Shown here piece after piece: positions 1-7,928 of a DNA stretch of 64,000 nt. Origin of the DNA: a bacterium (GTDB lineage Bacteria > Actinomycetota > Acidimicrobiia > Acidimicrobiales > Bin134); assembly GCA_026708015.1 (NCBI GenBank), contig JAPOVT010000054.1, positions 62,001 to 126,000 on the forward strand. The letters are read 5' to 3'. Below the pieces are notes generated by a model. The model was not told the DNA's origin and ran no database searches. It was given only the letters and a program-made list of their open reading frames with translations. The stretch's first letter is position 1, and the number at the start of each line of letters is the position of its first letter. The translations under genes and the position numbers were made by a program.

Positions 1-233
1 GCCTCGACCAGTTGGAGCACCGCCTCGACGCCTTCGGGCTGCTTGAGATTGAAGGCCACGGTTCGCTTGCCCCGCTCCATGGGTCCTGACTGCGAGGCCA
101 CCGGATTGCCCGACCCGCCCACCCGGTCGACCCGGATCACCTCGGCGCCCATGTCCGACAGCATCATGCCGGCGAACGGGGTCGGCCCGATCCCGGCCAA
201 CTCGACGATGCGCATTCCCTTCAGCGGACCCAT
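1..233 (-). CDS. CaiB/BaiF-family acyl-CoA transferase, N-terminal part (runs off the window)
   Basis: About 77 residues are visible on the minus strand from the ATG at 233, reading MGPLKGMRIVELAGIGP and then a GMMLSDMGAEVIRVDR segment. This is the Rossmann-like N-terminus typical of alpha-methylacyl-CoA racemase and other family III CoA transferases. The family moves CoA between carboxylic acids or epimerises 2-methylacyl-CoAs in the cytosol. The catalytic Asp lies further downstream and is not in the window. The gene is divergent from the SDR at 284, and two further CaiB/BaiF genes lie at 9.5-12.0 kb, so it probably belongs to the same CoA-thioester catabolism. Substrate cannot be told from this fragment. 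Confidence 0.85.
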   Translation of the reverse strand, partial: MGPLKGMRIVELAGIGPTPFAGMMLSDMGAEVIRVDRVGGSGNPVASQSGPMERGKRTVAFNLKQPEGVEAVLQLVE

Positions 234-283
234 GGCCCTACGGTATGCCCGCGAGACGGAGCAACCGAAAGGCAGAGAACCAG

Positions 284-1102
284 ATGAGCGCCACCGGACC
301 AAAGACCGCCCTGGTCACCGGAGCCAGCAGGGGCATCGGAAAGGCCAGCGCCATCGCCCTGGCCCGAGCCGGATTCGACGTGGCCGTGTCGGCCCGCACT
401 CTGGTGGACGGCGCGGGCCGAGACATGTACAACCCCGACCTGGCCATCCCTGGCGGCCTCGACACCACCGTGGCCGCCATCGAAGCCGAGGGCCAGCAGG
501 GACTCGCCCTTGCCATGGACTTGCTGGACCGGGAAAGCGTGACAGCGTGCATTGATGGAGCGTTGGAGCACTTCGGCCATCTGGATGTGCTGGTGAACAA
601 CGCCATCTACCAGGGCAAAGTGAGCATGACCCCGATCATGGAGATGGAGGAGCCTGAGGTTCACAAATTGTTCGAGGGCAACGTGTTCGCCCAGATGGCG
701 ATCACCGAGCGGGTGCTGGCCGCGATGGTGGAGCGGGGCTCGGGCACCATCGTGAACATGATCTCGGCCTCGGCCTACACCGACCCGCCCGGCCCCATCG
801 GCAAAGGGGGCTGGGGCATGGCCTACGCCATGAGCAAAGGGGCCTTCACCCGCATGACCCCGCACATCCACGTGGAACACGGCCCCGACGGAATCCGGTG
901 CTTCAGCATCGACCCCGGCTACGTGATCACCGAGGCCGCCCGGGCCCGCAATACCGCCGGATCGTTCCCCTATCCCGGCGGGGAGCCCGCCACCATCGGA
1001 GCGGTGGTGGCCTGGCTGGCCACTTCTCCTGATGCCGACGAGCACTTGGGAGGCATCGTGTACGCTCAGAGCGAGTTCAAGAAGCAGGGCCTGTCGGCGT
1101 GA
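284..1102 (+). CDS. Short-chain dehydrogenase/reductase (SDR)
   Basis: A 272-residue classical SDR. The NAD(P)-binding motif TGASRGIG lies near residue 12, an NNA motif near residue 105, and the catalytic YAMSK motif (Tyr-x3-Lys) near residue 183. A GTG/ATG-initiated reading could begin 39 bases earlier at 245, but the SDR fold starts directly after the ATG at 284 (MSATGPKTALVTG), so that start is preferred. It is probably a cytosolic oxidoreductase acting on a hydroxyacyl-CoA or alcohol. Substrate is unknown. It is divergent from the CaiB/BaiF gene and its 3' end overlaps, tail to tail, the decayed PIN gene on the other strand. Confidence 0.88.
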   Translation: MSATGPKTALVTGASRGIGKASAIALARAGFDVAVSARTLVDGAGRDMYNPDLAIPGGLDTTVAAIEAEGQQGLALAMDLLDRESVTACIDGALEHFGHLDVLVNNAIYQGKVSMTPIMEMEEPEVHKLFEGNVFAQMAITERVLAAMVERGSGTIVNMISASAYTDPPGPIGKGGWGMAYAMSKGAFTRMTPHIHVEHGPDGIRCFSIDPGYVITEAARARNTAGSFPYPGGEPATIGAVVAWLATSPDADEHLGGIVYAQSEFKKQGLSA

Positions 1103-1307
1103 GGGCGGTGCGCCACACAGAGGGATGGCAGCCCAAGTCGATGCGCTCTTGGAGGTGAAGGCGCGTGGCCTCCATGAAGGTGGCCGACGAGACGGCTACG
1201 CCGCCATCACCCAACACAGACTCCACTTGTGCTTTGAACGACTTGCTGATTCTTGAACTGTCGGCAACCAACCTCAGCAAAATGTTGGTGTCCAGCAAAA
1301 TGGTCAC
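1077..1307 (-). pseudogene. Truncated PIN-domain (VapC-like) toxin
   Basis: The 76-residue product starts with a normal PIN N-terminus (MTILLDTNILLRL, first catalytic Asp) and keeps a probable second acidic residue in SSATFMEATRL. It then ends in unrelated residues where the last 26 bases overlap the SDR gene. PIN toxins are normally about 130 residues, with two further conserved Asp residues near 95 and 115; these are absent here. The start overlaps the upstream antitoxin stop by four bases (ATGA), as in intact toxin-antitoxin operons. I read it as a toxin that lost its 3' half, probably inactive as an RNase. Confidence 0.7.
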
Positions 1308-1606
1308 GCTCCGCCCTCAGGATTGAGGATCCGTTCAGGACGGGCGACAACATCCCAGTCATCCAAGGGGATAGCTGGCTCGGCATCGATGTCAGACAAA
1401 ATCCGAAGCTGGCCAACGCACGATCCCACCAACTTGGGCTGGTCCTCACGAAACGGGCTGACCCGCACAACCGGTCGGCGGTGCTTCGTGACCACGATCT
1501 CCGCGCCAGTCTCCTGCACTTCGTCCATCAGCCGTAAGCAGTTGGTCTTGAACTCCCCAGCCGGCACGAAGCGCCCTGCTGACTGGGTCCCCGCTGGTGT
1601 TTCCAT
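1304..1606 (-). CDS. Phd/YefM-type antitoxin
   Basis: A 100-residue protein with the Phd/YefM pattern: an N-terminal DNA-binding part (RFVPAGEFKTNCLRLMDEVQ), then the EIVVTKHRRPVVRVSP strand typical of the family, then a toxin-binding tail. A GGGGGA Shine-Dalgarno lies directly upstream of the ATG at 1606. A perfect inverted repeat at 1619-1634 is a likely autoregulatory operator. It is translationally coupled to the downstream PIN gene, which is truncated, so the antitoxin may now be an orphan regulator. Confidence 0.8.
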   Translation of the reverse strand: METPAGTQSAGRFVPAGEFKTNCLRLMDEVQETGAEIVVTKHRRPVVRVSPFREDQPKLVGSCVGQLRILSDIDAEPAIPLDDWDVVARPERILNPEGGA

Positions 1607-1618
1607 TCCCCCATTATT

Positions 1619-1634
1619 GTCATATTCATATGAC
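1619..1634. promoter_or_regulatory. Inverted repeat, probable Phd operator
   Basis: GTCATA-TTCA-TATGAC is a perfect 6-bp inverted repeat 13 bases upstream of the antitoxin start. Phd antitoxins autorepress by binding such palindromes, so the operator role is inferred from family knowledge. A looser GTCATCA/TGATGAC repeat lies upstream of the second Phd gene at 56.5 kb. Confidence 0.55.
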
Positions 1635-1656
1635 TATGGTTGATAGATTTTGTGAC

Positions 1657-2403
1657 TCAGGCCAAGAACGACTCTCGCAGGCGTTCGATGGTCTGGGGCT
1701 TGACGCCATAGGACAAGGCGAAGCCCTCGGTACCGTCCCACCGATCTTCAATGATCTCCAACAATTCGGTCATGGCACTCGTCGGGGCAGTGGTGATGTC
1801 GTCGGGCAGCCGCTCCCAGACCTGGGCCAAGTCGGGCAGCTCGGACAGGGACCGCTCCCGGATGTAGGGAACGGCAGGAGCGGTGGCCGCATAGTCGGCC
1901 ACGATGTCTTGTCGGTCTACCCCGACCAGGCCCAGGATCAACGCAGCCAGACATCCGGTGCGGTCCTTGCCGGCCATGCAGAAGAAGGCGGTCGGCCAAT
2001 TCTTGGGATCGGCCACCACCTCGATGGCGGCGGCAAACCGCTCTCCCCCACTGCTGATCATGCTCTCGTAGATCTGGGCGAAGGATCGGCTCTTCCAGTC
2101 GGGGTCGGGACGCTCATAGGAGTGCATGTTCCGGTCGGTGGTGCCCACGTGGTGCTCGACAATGCCGAGGGCCGGATCGAGCACCCCAACCCGCTCTCGT
2201 TCGTCGTCTGCCCGCAGATCCACGGCGGTGCGGATATCCAATTGACCGGCGACCACCTCGCCGTCAGCCGGGCTGAGGCGGTGCAGCGAGTCGGCTCGAA
2301 ATAGCACACCCCACTTGGTAGTACCGCCAATTGAGCTGGCGTAACCCCCTAAGTCGCGGAAGTTCACGCACCCCTCCAGCGGAATGCGCCGCAGATGATT
2401 CAT
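1657..2403 (-). CDS. Tyrosine-protein phosphatase-like protein (Y_phosphatase3 type)
   Basis: A 248-residue protein. The N-terminus NFRDLGGY and the central FRADSLHRLS segment are characteristic of bacterial tyrosine/serine phosphatases of the PtpB/IphP type. The P-loop reads FFCMAGKDRTG, with the nucleophilic Cys, GKDRTG and the phosphate-binding Arg in place. The position before the Cys, nearly always His in HCxxGxxR, is Phe here. The enzyme would dephosphorylate protein Tyr/Ser or phosphoinositide in the cytosol, or be secreted by a non-classical route. It is transcribed alone, convergent with no neighbour and 179 bp away from the divergent ATPase gene. Confidence 0.82.
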   Translation of the reverse strand: MNHLRRIPLEGCVNFRDLGGYASSIGGTTKWGVLFRADSLHRLSPADGEVVAGQLDIRTAVDLRADDERERVGVLDPALGIVEHHVGTTDRNMHSYERPDPDWKSRSFAQIYESMISSGGERFAAAIEVVADPKNWPTAFFCMAGKDRTGCLAALILGLVGVDRQDIVADYAATAPAVPYIRERSLSELPDLAQVWERLPDDITTAPTSAMTELLEIIEDRWDGTEGFALSYGVKPQTIERLRESFLA

Positions 2404-2570
2404 TGCTTGTATTCCCGTCTCCCTCCGGCCCGCAATCTAGTTCTAAAACGGATGGAGCCATGGACGGAACGGACTGTGAGGCACGCTTCTCGCCCGCGGG
2501 CAGGCTCAGGTCCGCCTTGACCAAGCGGTCAGGGGCATGGCTCGCTGACCGGATGATGGTCGTGGGGGGC

Positions 2571-2576
2571 TAGTCT
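2571..2576 (+). promoter_or_regulatory. Probable -10 element, leaderless start of the ATPase gene
   Basis: TAGTCT ends six bases before the GTG at 2583, and no Shine-Dalgarno lies between them. The same hexamer at the same spacing precedes the esterase gene at 54014. No convincing -35 element is visible. Leaderless transcription is inferred. Confidence 0.4.
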
Positions 2577-2582
2577 GGCTGG

Positions 2583-4040
2583 GTGAGCGTCTCGGTAGAG
2601 CTGTCCAATCTCGGACCCCTTCGAGCGGCCGAACTGGAGCTAGCCGACCTCACGCTGCTGATCGGCGATAACAACACAGGCAAGACCTTTTTCGCCACCG
2701 TGCTGCACCGTGTTCTCAACCCCGCGCCATTCTGGCCGGCGTGGCGACACAGACGCGAGGAAGACGTGCCATCGGAAGTCGAAGACTGGATCACGAGCGT
2801 ATTGGATGCTCAGAGGGAAGACCCGTCGGCATTGGACGGCATTGGATTTGCGCCCAGCAAGGCCACCATCACTTGGGCGAGGGCAATCACAAGCCAAGCG
2901 CTGAGGGATTATGGTGCCAGCGTTCGCCACTCTATTGCCTACGCCTTCGGCGCTGAGTCTTCCCGCCTGAGACGGCGAACACCTAGCCGTCACGCTGCTG
3001 ACTGCTATCTGCGGATATCCAGCTCGATACCCGATTGGCGACTGGAGATTCGATTTGACTCCGAAGGCATAACTGTTGAGCCTCCCGACGCTGAAGAATG
3101 GCTCAAATCAATTCAGAGCCCCGAGCATATACAGCGATTGATCCGACCGTTCTCACATCTGCGTCGCCCTTCGTCGCTATGGATGAGCGATATTTTGGGA
3201 TTATATCCGGGAAGAGTCCCCTCTAGCGCTCTGGCAGGAGTCTTCGCGTCATGGCCACGCAGAGCCTTCCATCTGCCTGCTGACCGCACAGGAATAATGC
3301 AAAGCCACAACGTCTTAGCAGGAGCAGCTGTGCGGCAGTCCGCAACGGCGGGGATCCGGCCGATCGAAATAGAGACTCTGCCCGGCACCTCTGCCGACTT
3401 CCTATCACTCATTCTCGAAATCCCCGAGACTTTGCCCATCGCGGGTAACCAGCAGCCCAAGTTCGCTGCACTCGTACGCAAGTTCGAGCAGGAGATGCGA
3501 GCCGAAATAGCGGTTGACCAAAGGTCGGATGGTCTCGACGCGATCATGGCGGTGACTTCCGAGGGCCGATTCCCCATGGCACGCGCATCGTCGATGCTGT
3601 CGGAACTCGCCCCTCTGCTCCTGCTCTTGAAATCCCCTCTCAATGTCGACCACCTGACAATCGACGAACCCGAGGCACACCTGCACCCAGAGATGCAAGT
3701 ACGGGTCGCTTCCTTCTTGGCGAAGTTGGTGAACGAGGGAATGCAGATCGTGCTCACCACGCACTCGGACTTCTTCGTCTCCCAGTTCAACAACATGATG
3801 AGACACCATGAATTGTCTGAGAGGTCGGACATCACGTTATCTTCCAATTTACCAACCCTAGACCGTTCCAAAGTGCAGGCATTGCGCTTTTCGCGCGAGA
3901 ACGGCTGGTGTCTCGCCCGCGAATCATTGGCCGACTCGATCGACGGTATTGACGAATCTACCTTCACCGACGTGATGAGGTCTCAATACGATGAGACTGC
4001 CAGACTTGTCAACGGCTTGCTAGAAGCCAATCGCACTTGA
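2583..4040 (+). CDS. OLD/RecF-like AAA (ABC-type) ATPase, candidate defence protein
   Basis: A 485-residue ATPase with an ABC/SMC-type head. Walker A GDNNTGKT lies near residue 29. A region around residue 338 (ASSMLSELAPLLLLL) holds the place of the signature motif. Walker B LTIDEPEAHLHPE lies near residue 358, and an H-loop in TTHSDFF near residue 395. This is the AAA_15/AAA_21 layout found in OLD nucleases, PtuA and AriA, but there is no TOPRIM domain in the C-terminus, so a partner should supply any nuclease. The start GTG fits the -10 element six bases upstream. The next gene follows after 15 bases. Base composition is visibly lower in GC than the flanking genes, which suggests transfer. 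Confidence 0.85.
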   Translation: MSVSVELSNLGPLRAAELELADLTLLIGDNNTGKTFFATVLHRVLNPAPFWPAWRHRREEDVPSEVEDWITSVLDAQREDPSALDGIGFAPSKATITWARAITSQALRDYGASVRHSIAYAFGAESSRLRRRTPSRHAADCYLRISSSIPDWRLEIRFDSEGITVEPPDAEEWLKSIQSPEHIQRLIRPFSHLRRPSSLWMSDILGLYPGRVPSSALAGVFASWPRRAFHLPADRTGIMQSHNVLAGAAVRQSATAGIRPIEIETLPGTSADFLSLILEIPETLPIAGNQQPKFAALVRKFEQEMRAEIAVDQRSDGLDAIMAVTSEGRFPMARASSMLSELAPLLLLLKSPLNVDHLTIDEPEAHLHPEMQVRVASFLAKLVNEGMQIVLTTHSDFFVSQFNNMMRHHELSERSDITLSSNLPTLDRSKVQALRFSRENGWCLARESLADSIDGIDESTFTDVMRSQYDETARLVNGLLEANRT

Positions 4041-4055
4041 CCACCATAACTGTCC

Positions 4056-4574
4056 GTGGCAGAAATCGTGAGTTGCTCTAATGACGAATGCCAGATTTGC
4101 AGTCTCAACTTGCGGTTGATCGAAGACGGGGCTGAAAGCGTCTCTTGGTCTGATCTCTGGGAGAATGAATGCCACATATATGTGCGTACGAGTGCCAACC
4201 ATAGCTGCATTCATGGACTGCGCCTTGACATACAAGGTGCCGCATATCGGAGAATCTCAAAAGGCAAAGACACCAGGATGTGTGACTTTTCTGTCGTTGC
4301 CGTTCTGGGCAACGCTGCACAATTGATTGTCGTAGAGTTGAAAAGTGGAGTCGCTTATTCCGACCAGATTGAGCAGCTTGCCGAAGGATTGCGCGTCCTG
4401 CACGAATACTTTCAAGAGAACGGCCTAGTGGCTCGCCCCGAAGCTTACTGGGTAGTGGGCAGAGAAGTGGAAAAACTCAGTTTCTCTCTGCGAGACAAGC
4501 TGACAAGTTTGAGGTTCGGTTCCGAGGTGGTCCTGCTGCACATTCTAGAATGCGGAACAGTGCTTCACTTGTGA
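4056..4574 (+). CDS. Small PD-(D/E)XK-like protein paired with the ATPase
   Basis: A 172-residue protein I do not recognise by family. The N-terminus has a CSNDECQIC cluster (three Cys) that could bind metal. The centre reads CDFSVVAVLG and then LIVVELKSG, i.e. Asp, a hydrophobic strand and Glu-x-Lys, the layout of a PD-(D/E)XK nuclease core. A helix follows (YSDQIEQLAEGLRVL). It starts 15 bases after the ATPase stop and shares its lower GC, so the two look like one operon. I infer that this is the effector or nuclease subunit of a two-gene ATPase system; an immunity or regulator role is also possible. Confidence 0.6.
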   Translation: MAEIVSCSNDECQICSLNLRLIEDGAESVSWSDLWENECHIYVRTSANHSCIHGLRLDIQGAAYRRISKGKDTRMCDFSVVAVLGNAAQLIVVELKSGVAYSDQIEQLAEGLRVLHEYFQENGLVARPEAYWVVGREVEKLSFSLRDKLTSLRFGSEVVLLHILECGTVLHL

Positions 4575-4698
4575 TCAGTCAGTAGAAATGCTTATGGGGG
4601 ATTGCAATTGAACCTCGGCCCTCTTCGCATTGACATTGCTTCATCCTCCCAACGAACGGAGACCGCGTAATACTTGAAGAGGCCCAGAGTCTGGTGGG

Positions 4699-5517
4699 CT
4701 AGGGGTGCTGGGAGCTGACTGAGACGATCTCGCCGGTCATGTAGGTGGAGTAGTCGCTGGCCAGAAACACCATCACGTTGGCCACCTCCCACGGCTCGGC
4801 GGCCCGGTCGAACGCCTCCAGCGAAATCAGGTCGTCGAGGAACTCCTGGCTGGACACCTTGGCCAGAAAAGGGTGCATAGCCAGGCTGGGGGCCACACAG
4901 TTGACCCGCACCCCGGCCTCGGCGGCCTCCATGGCCGCGCAGCGGGTAAGGGCCATCACCCCGGCTTTGGCCGCGGCGTAGTGGCACTGGCCGGCCTGGG
5001 CCCGCCACCCCATCACCGAGGCGTTGTTGACGATGACCCCGGTGCCTCTGGGCATCATGTGGCGCAGCGCTGCCCGGGTGGTGCGCATGGTGCCGTTGAG
5101 GGTGACGTCGATCACCACGTGCCACTGCTGGTCGGTCATGTCCACCAGGTCGGCGGTGCCTCCCAGTCCGGCATTGTTGATCATCACGTCCACATGGCCA
5201 AGTTCAGCCACCGCGGCGTCGAACAGGGCTTGGACCTCATCCTCGACCGTGACATTGCACATCTGGGTGGCGGGGCGCCCACCGAATTCCTCGGCCAGGC
5301 GGTCAGCGGCCTCGCGCAGACGGCGCTCGTGGATATCGCTGATAAGCACCTGGGCGCCCTCGGCCAAACACCGCCGAGCAGCGGCAAAGCCGAGGCCGGT
5401 ACCCGCCGCGGCGGTCACCACCACGGTCTTGCCCTCCAGCAGCCCTCTACCCGGCGGCTCGGCGGGCACTTCCCGGCTCACAGCGGCACCTCGCCCCTCG
5501 AGCGCGCCGCCGGACAT
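4699..5517 (-). CDS. SDR oxidoreductase, IpdF-like
   Basis: A 272-residue SDR. The nucleotide-binding motif is the unusual TAAAGTGLG (near residue 35), followed by NNAG, NNASVMGWRAQ, the catalytic HYAAAK and a C-terminal ASDYSTYMTGE...SVSSQHP. From memory these features match mycobacterial Rv3559c (IpdF), which reduces a 5-hydroxy hydroindane CoA ester during cholesterol ring C/D breakdown. The assignment to that exact step is inference. The ATG at 5517 overlaps the upstream SDR stop by one base (TGATG). A longer reading to 5685 lies inside the upstream gene and was rejected. It is the last gene of a roughly 9 kb minus-strand operon. Confidence 0.85.
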   Translation of the reverse strand: MSGGALEGRGAAVSREVPAEPPGRGLLEGKTVVVTAAAGTGLGFAAARRCLAEGAQVLISDIHERRLREAADRLAEEFGGRPATQMCNVTVEDEVQALFDAAVAELGHVDVMINNAGLGGTADLVDMTDQQWHVVIDVTLNGTMRTTRAALRHMMPRGTGVIVNNASVMGWRAQAGQCHYAAAKAGVMALTRCAAMEAAEAGVRVNCVAPSLAMHPFLAKVSSQEFLDDLISLEAFDRAAEPWEVANVMVFLASDYSTYMTGEIVSVSSQHP

Positions 5518-6422
5518 CAGCTGCTTCCCGGAGCGGCCTGGCGTTGGGCAGCCTGTGCGGCCAACAGGGCCATGGTGGGATGTTCTTCCTCGCCGATAGT
5601 GCGGGGCAGCGCCTCCTCGATGCCCTCTGGGGTCCAACTGCTGTCGGGGGCATACATCGAGCGGACCTCGCCAAACTGGGCCCACACGGAAATGCGGGGG
5701 CCGACCACGGTGTACACCTGGGCGGTGATGTCCCGGGCTGCGTCGCTGAGCAAGTACACGGCCAATGGCGCGACATCTTCTGGAGCACCGGCCTCGATCT
5801 CAAACGGCACGTTCTCCGACATGCGGGTCTTGGCGCTGGGAGCGATGCAGTTGGCGTTGATGCCATATCGCTTCAGGGCCAGCGCCGCGCTCTTGGTGAG
5901 GGAGATGATGCCCCCCTTGGCCGCCGCGTAGTTGCACTGGGAGGTGGAGCCAGTGAACGCCCCCGAGGTGATTCCCACCAGTGATCCGCCCGACTCCTGC
6001 TTGCGCATGATGGCCGAGGCATGCTTGTACACCGTGAAGTGGCCTTTGAGGTGTACCCGGATCACGTCGTCGAACTCTTCTTCGGTCATGTTGAAGATCA
6101 TCCGCTCCCGCAGGATGCCGGCCACGCACACCGCTCCGTCGATCGATCCCCAGGTGTCCACCGCGGCTTGTACCGCTGCCGCGCCGCCTTCCATGGTGCT
6201 GATGTCGGAGGCCAAGGCCAGGGCAGTTCCGCCTGCCGCTTCGATCTCCGTCACTACCGCTTCGGCCACCTCCGACGACGGGTCGGAGCCGTCCAGCGAC
6301 ACGCCGTAGTCGGCAACCACTACGTTGGCGCCCTCCGCAGCGCAGCCCATGGCGATGGCCCGGCCGATACCGTTGCCCGCCCCGGTGACGACGATGTTCT
6401 TGCCTTCGAGATATCCGGTCAC
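5517..6422 (-). CDS. SDR oxidoreductase (Rv3548c-like)
   Basis: A 301-residue SDR beginning at a GTG (VTGYLEGKNIVVTGAG) 12 bases after the stop of the TlpA-like gene. It has the TGAGNGIG cofactor motif, VHLKGHF near residue 125 and a catalytic NYAAAK. Instead of NNAG it has CVAG. The C-terminal 60 residues (QFGEVRSMYAPDSSWTPEGI and on) extend past the SDR core, as in multifunctional-enzyme-type SDRs of beta-oxidation. It resembles the SDR encoded near the mycobacterial cholesterol ring-degradation genes. A 3-hydroxyacyl-CoA dehydrogenase role is the best guess. It is coupled to the next SDR by a TGATG overlap. Confidence 0.82.
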   Translation of the reverse strand: MTGYLEGKNIVVTGAGNGIGRAIAMGCAAEGANVVVADYGVSLDGSDPSSEVAEAVVTEIEAAGGTALALASDISTMEGGAAAVQAAVDTWGSIDGAVCVAGILRERMIFNMTEEEFDDVIRVHLKGHFTVYKHASAIMRKQESGGSLVGITSGAFTGSTSQCNYAAAKGGIISLTKSAALALKRYGINANCIAPSAKTRMSENVPFEIEAGAPEDVAPLAVYLLSDAARDITAQVYTVVGPRISVWAQFGEVRSMYAPDSSWTPEGIEEALPRTIGEEEHPTMALLAAQAAQRQAAPGSS

Positions 6423-6433
6423 GGGCGAAAACC

Positions 6434-7063
6434 CTACCCGTCGCCTGGAGCCAACAGTTGGTCGAAGAGCTGAGCCAGCCCCTCGGGGGGAATTCGGCCG
6501 CTTCCCCTGAGCGCCAGCGTCCCGTCCCCGAACACAAAAACCCAGAACGGGGTGCCCGCCTGGCCGAAGGCGACCGCAATCTCGTTGTCGGAGCTGTCCA
6601 CCAGAACAGGAAATGGCCAACCCTCATCGGCGAGCCATTGGCTGGGCGGGTAGTTGTCCCTGTCGGAGTCGACCAATGTGACCACGCTGAGAAGGTCCAC
6701 CCCATCAGGCAGTTTGTTGCCTGCGGCCAGCCAGTCGTTCATCTCAGCAACCTCGGCCTGGCACGCCGGGCACCAGTGAGCCAAAAACACGATGGCCGCG
6801 GGCCGTTCCCCTGGAGTCCATGCCAGCGGCGAGCCATCCATGGAAGTACCGGAGAGACCAGGCACCGGTTGGCCAAATGCGGGGTCAGCTTCTGGTGATT
6901 CCCCAATGGGTCCAAGCGGATCACCAGAGATCTGCACCGGGGCAACCTCGACCGCCTCGGAAGTGGCATCGTCGTCATTTCCGCCGCAGGCAGCGGCCAG
7001 CAGCAACACGGCTGCCGCGAGGGCTACTGCTCGACGAGTACTGCGCTTCGAATCCATGAACAC
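6434..7063 (-). CDS. TlpA/ResA-like thioredoxin-fold lipoprotein
   Basis: A 209-residue protein with a lipoprotein signal: basic N-terminus, hydrophobic stretch and lipobox LAAAC at about residue 26. A thioredoxin-like domain follows, with HWCPACQ (WCxxC redox motif) near residue 93. It should sit on the outer face of the membrane as a thiol-disulfide oxidoreductase. The start may be the ATG at 7063 or at 7057 (MDSKR). Its place between SDR genes is odd for the operon's apparent CoA-thioester role and may reflect simple co-transcription. Confidence 0.85.
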   Translation of the reverse strand: MFMDSKRSTRRAVALAAAVLLLAAACGGNDDDATSEAVEVAPVQISGDPLGPIGESPEADPAFGQPVPGLSGTSMDGSPLAWTPGERPAAIVFLAHWCPACQAEVAEMNDWLAAGNKLPDGVDLLSVVTLVDSDRDNYPPSQWLADEGWPFPVLVDSSDNEIAVAFGQAGTPFWVFVFGDGTLALRGSGRIPPEGLAQLFDQLLAPGDG

Positions 7064-7077
7064 AGGCTATGGGCTGG

Positions 7078-7878
7078 CTACAGCGGCATCACCACGCCGC
7101 CGTTGGGCCGCACCGTCTGGCCAGTCACGAACCGTCCGGCGTCCGAGCACAAGTACAAGATGGCGTAGGCGATGTCGGTGGGATCGCCCACAAAGCCCAG
7201 GGGGTTCATCTGGGCGATGGTGTCGAAGTGGTTTCTCTGGCGCGCGGGGTCGACTTTGCCGTCGTCATCGAGAAAGTGGCGGTCGTAGATGGGGGTCTCG
7301 ATGGAGCCTGGAGCCACTGCGTTCACCCGGATGGGGGCCATCTCCAACGCCGCGGTGCGGGTAATCATCTTCACCGCCGCCTTGGTGAGGGCGTAGATCG
7401 AGATCATCGGGGCGGGCATGTCGGCTCCGGCCGACGACAAGTTGACGATCGAACCCGACTTCTGGTCGGCCATGACCCGACCGGCCGCCGCGGTGCCCCA
7501 ATAGACGCCCTTGATATTCACGTTCATCACCCGCTCAAGCTGCTCGGGGGTGGTGTCCACAATGAGGCTGTCGGTGATGATCCCGGCGTTGTTCACCATG
7601 ATGTCGAGCCGGCCATGCCGGTTCACCGCATCGGCCACCAGTGCGTCCACCGCCGACTTGTCGCTCACGTCGGTGGGCACCGCCGACCACGAGGCGCCCA
7701 GCGCATCCAGCTCGCCGCCGGTCTCCCCCATTCCGTCGGCGTCGACGTCGCCCAGCACCACCGATGCCCCGGCCTTGGCCAGCGTCACCGCCGTCCCCCG
7801 GCCGATCCCCGACGCCGCCCCGGTGACCACCGCCACCCGGTCGGAAATGTCAAACGCAGCCATGATGTCGTCATGCAT
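7078..7878 (-). CDS. Short-chain dehydrogenase/reductase
   Basis: A 266-residue classical SDR with TGAASGIG near residue 19, NNAG near residue 96, and the catalytic Ser plus Tyr-x3-Lys in YALTK near residue 165. The C-terminus FVTGQTVRPNGGVVMPL is the usual SDR end. An in-frame ATG at 7863 (MAAFDISDR) is an equally good start. It lies 14 bases upstream of the TlpA-like gene and 50 bases downstream of the DUF35 gene, on the same strand. Substrate is unknown; a hydroxyacyl-CoA or steroid/terpenoid alcohol fits the neighbourhood. Confidence 0.86.
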   Translation of the reverse strand: MHDDIMAAFDISDRVAVVTGAASGIGRGTAVTLAKAGASVVLGDVDADGMGETGGELDALGASWSAVPTDVSDKSAVDALVADAVNRHGRLDIMVNNAGIITDSLIVDTTPEQLERVMNVNIKGVYWGTAAAGRVMADQKSGSIVNLSSAGADMPAPMISIYALTKAAVKMITRTAALEMAPIRVNAVAPGSIETPIYDRHFLDDDGKVDPARQRNHFDTIAQMNPLGFVGDPTDIAYAILYLCSDAGRFVTGQTVRPNGGVVMPL

Positions 7879-7928
7879 GGCCCCATCATGGCCCGCGCCG
7901 AATTGGGATCAGGAACCGTGATGGGGGT

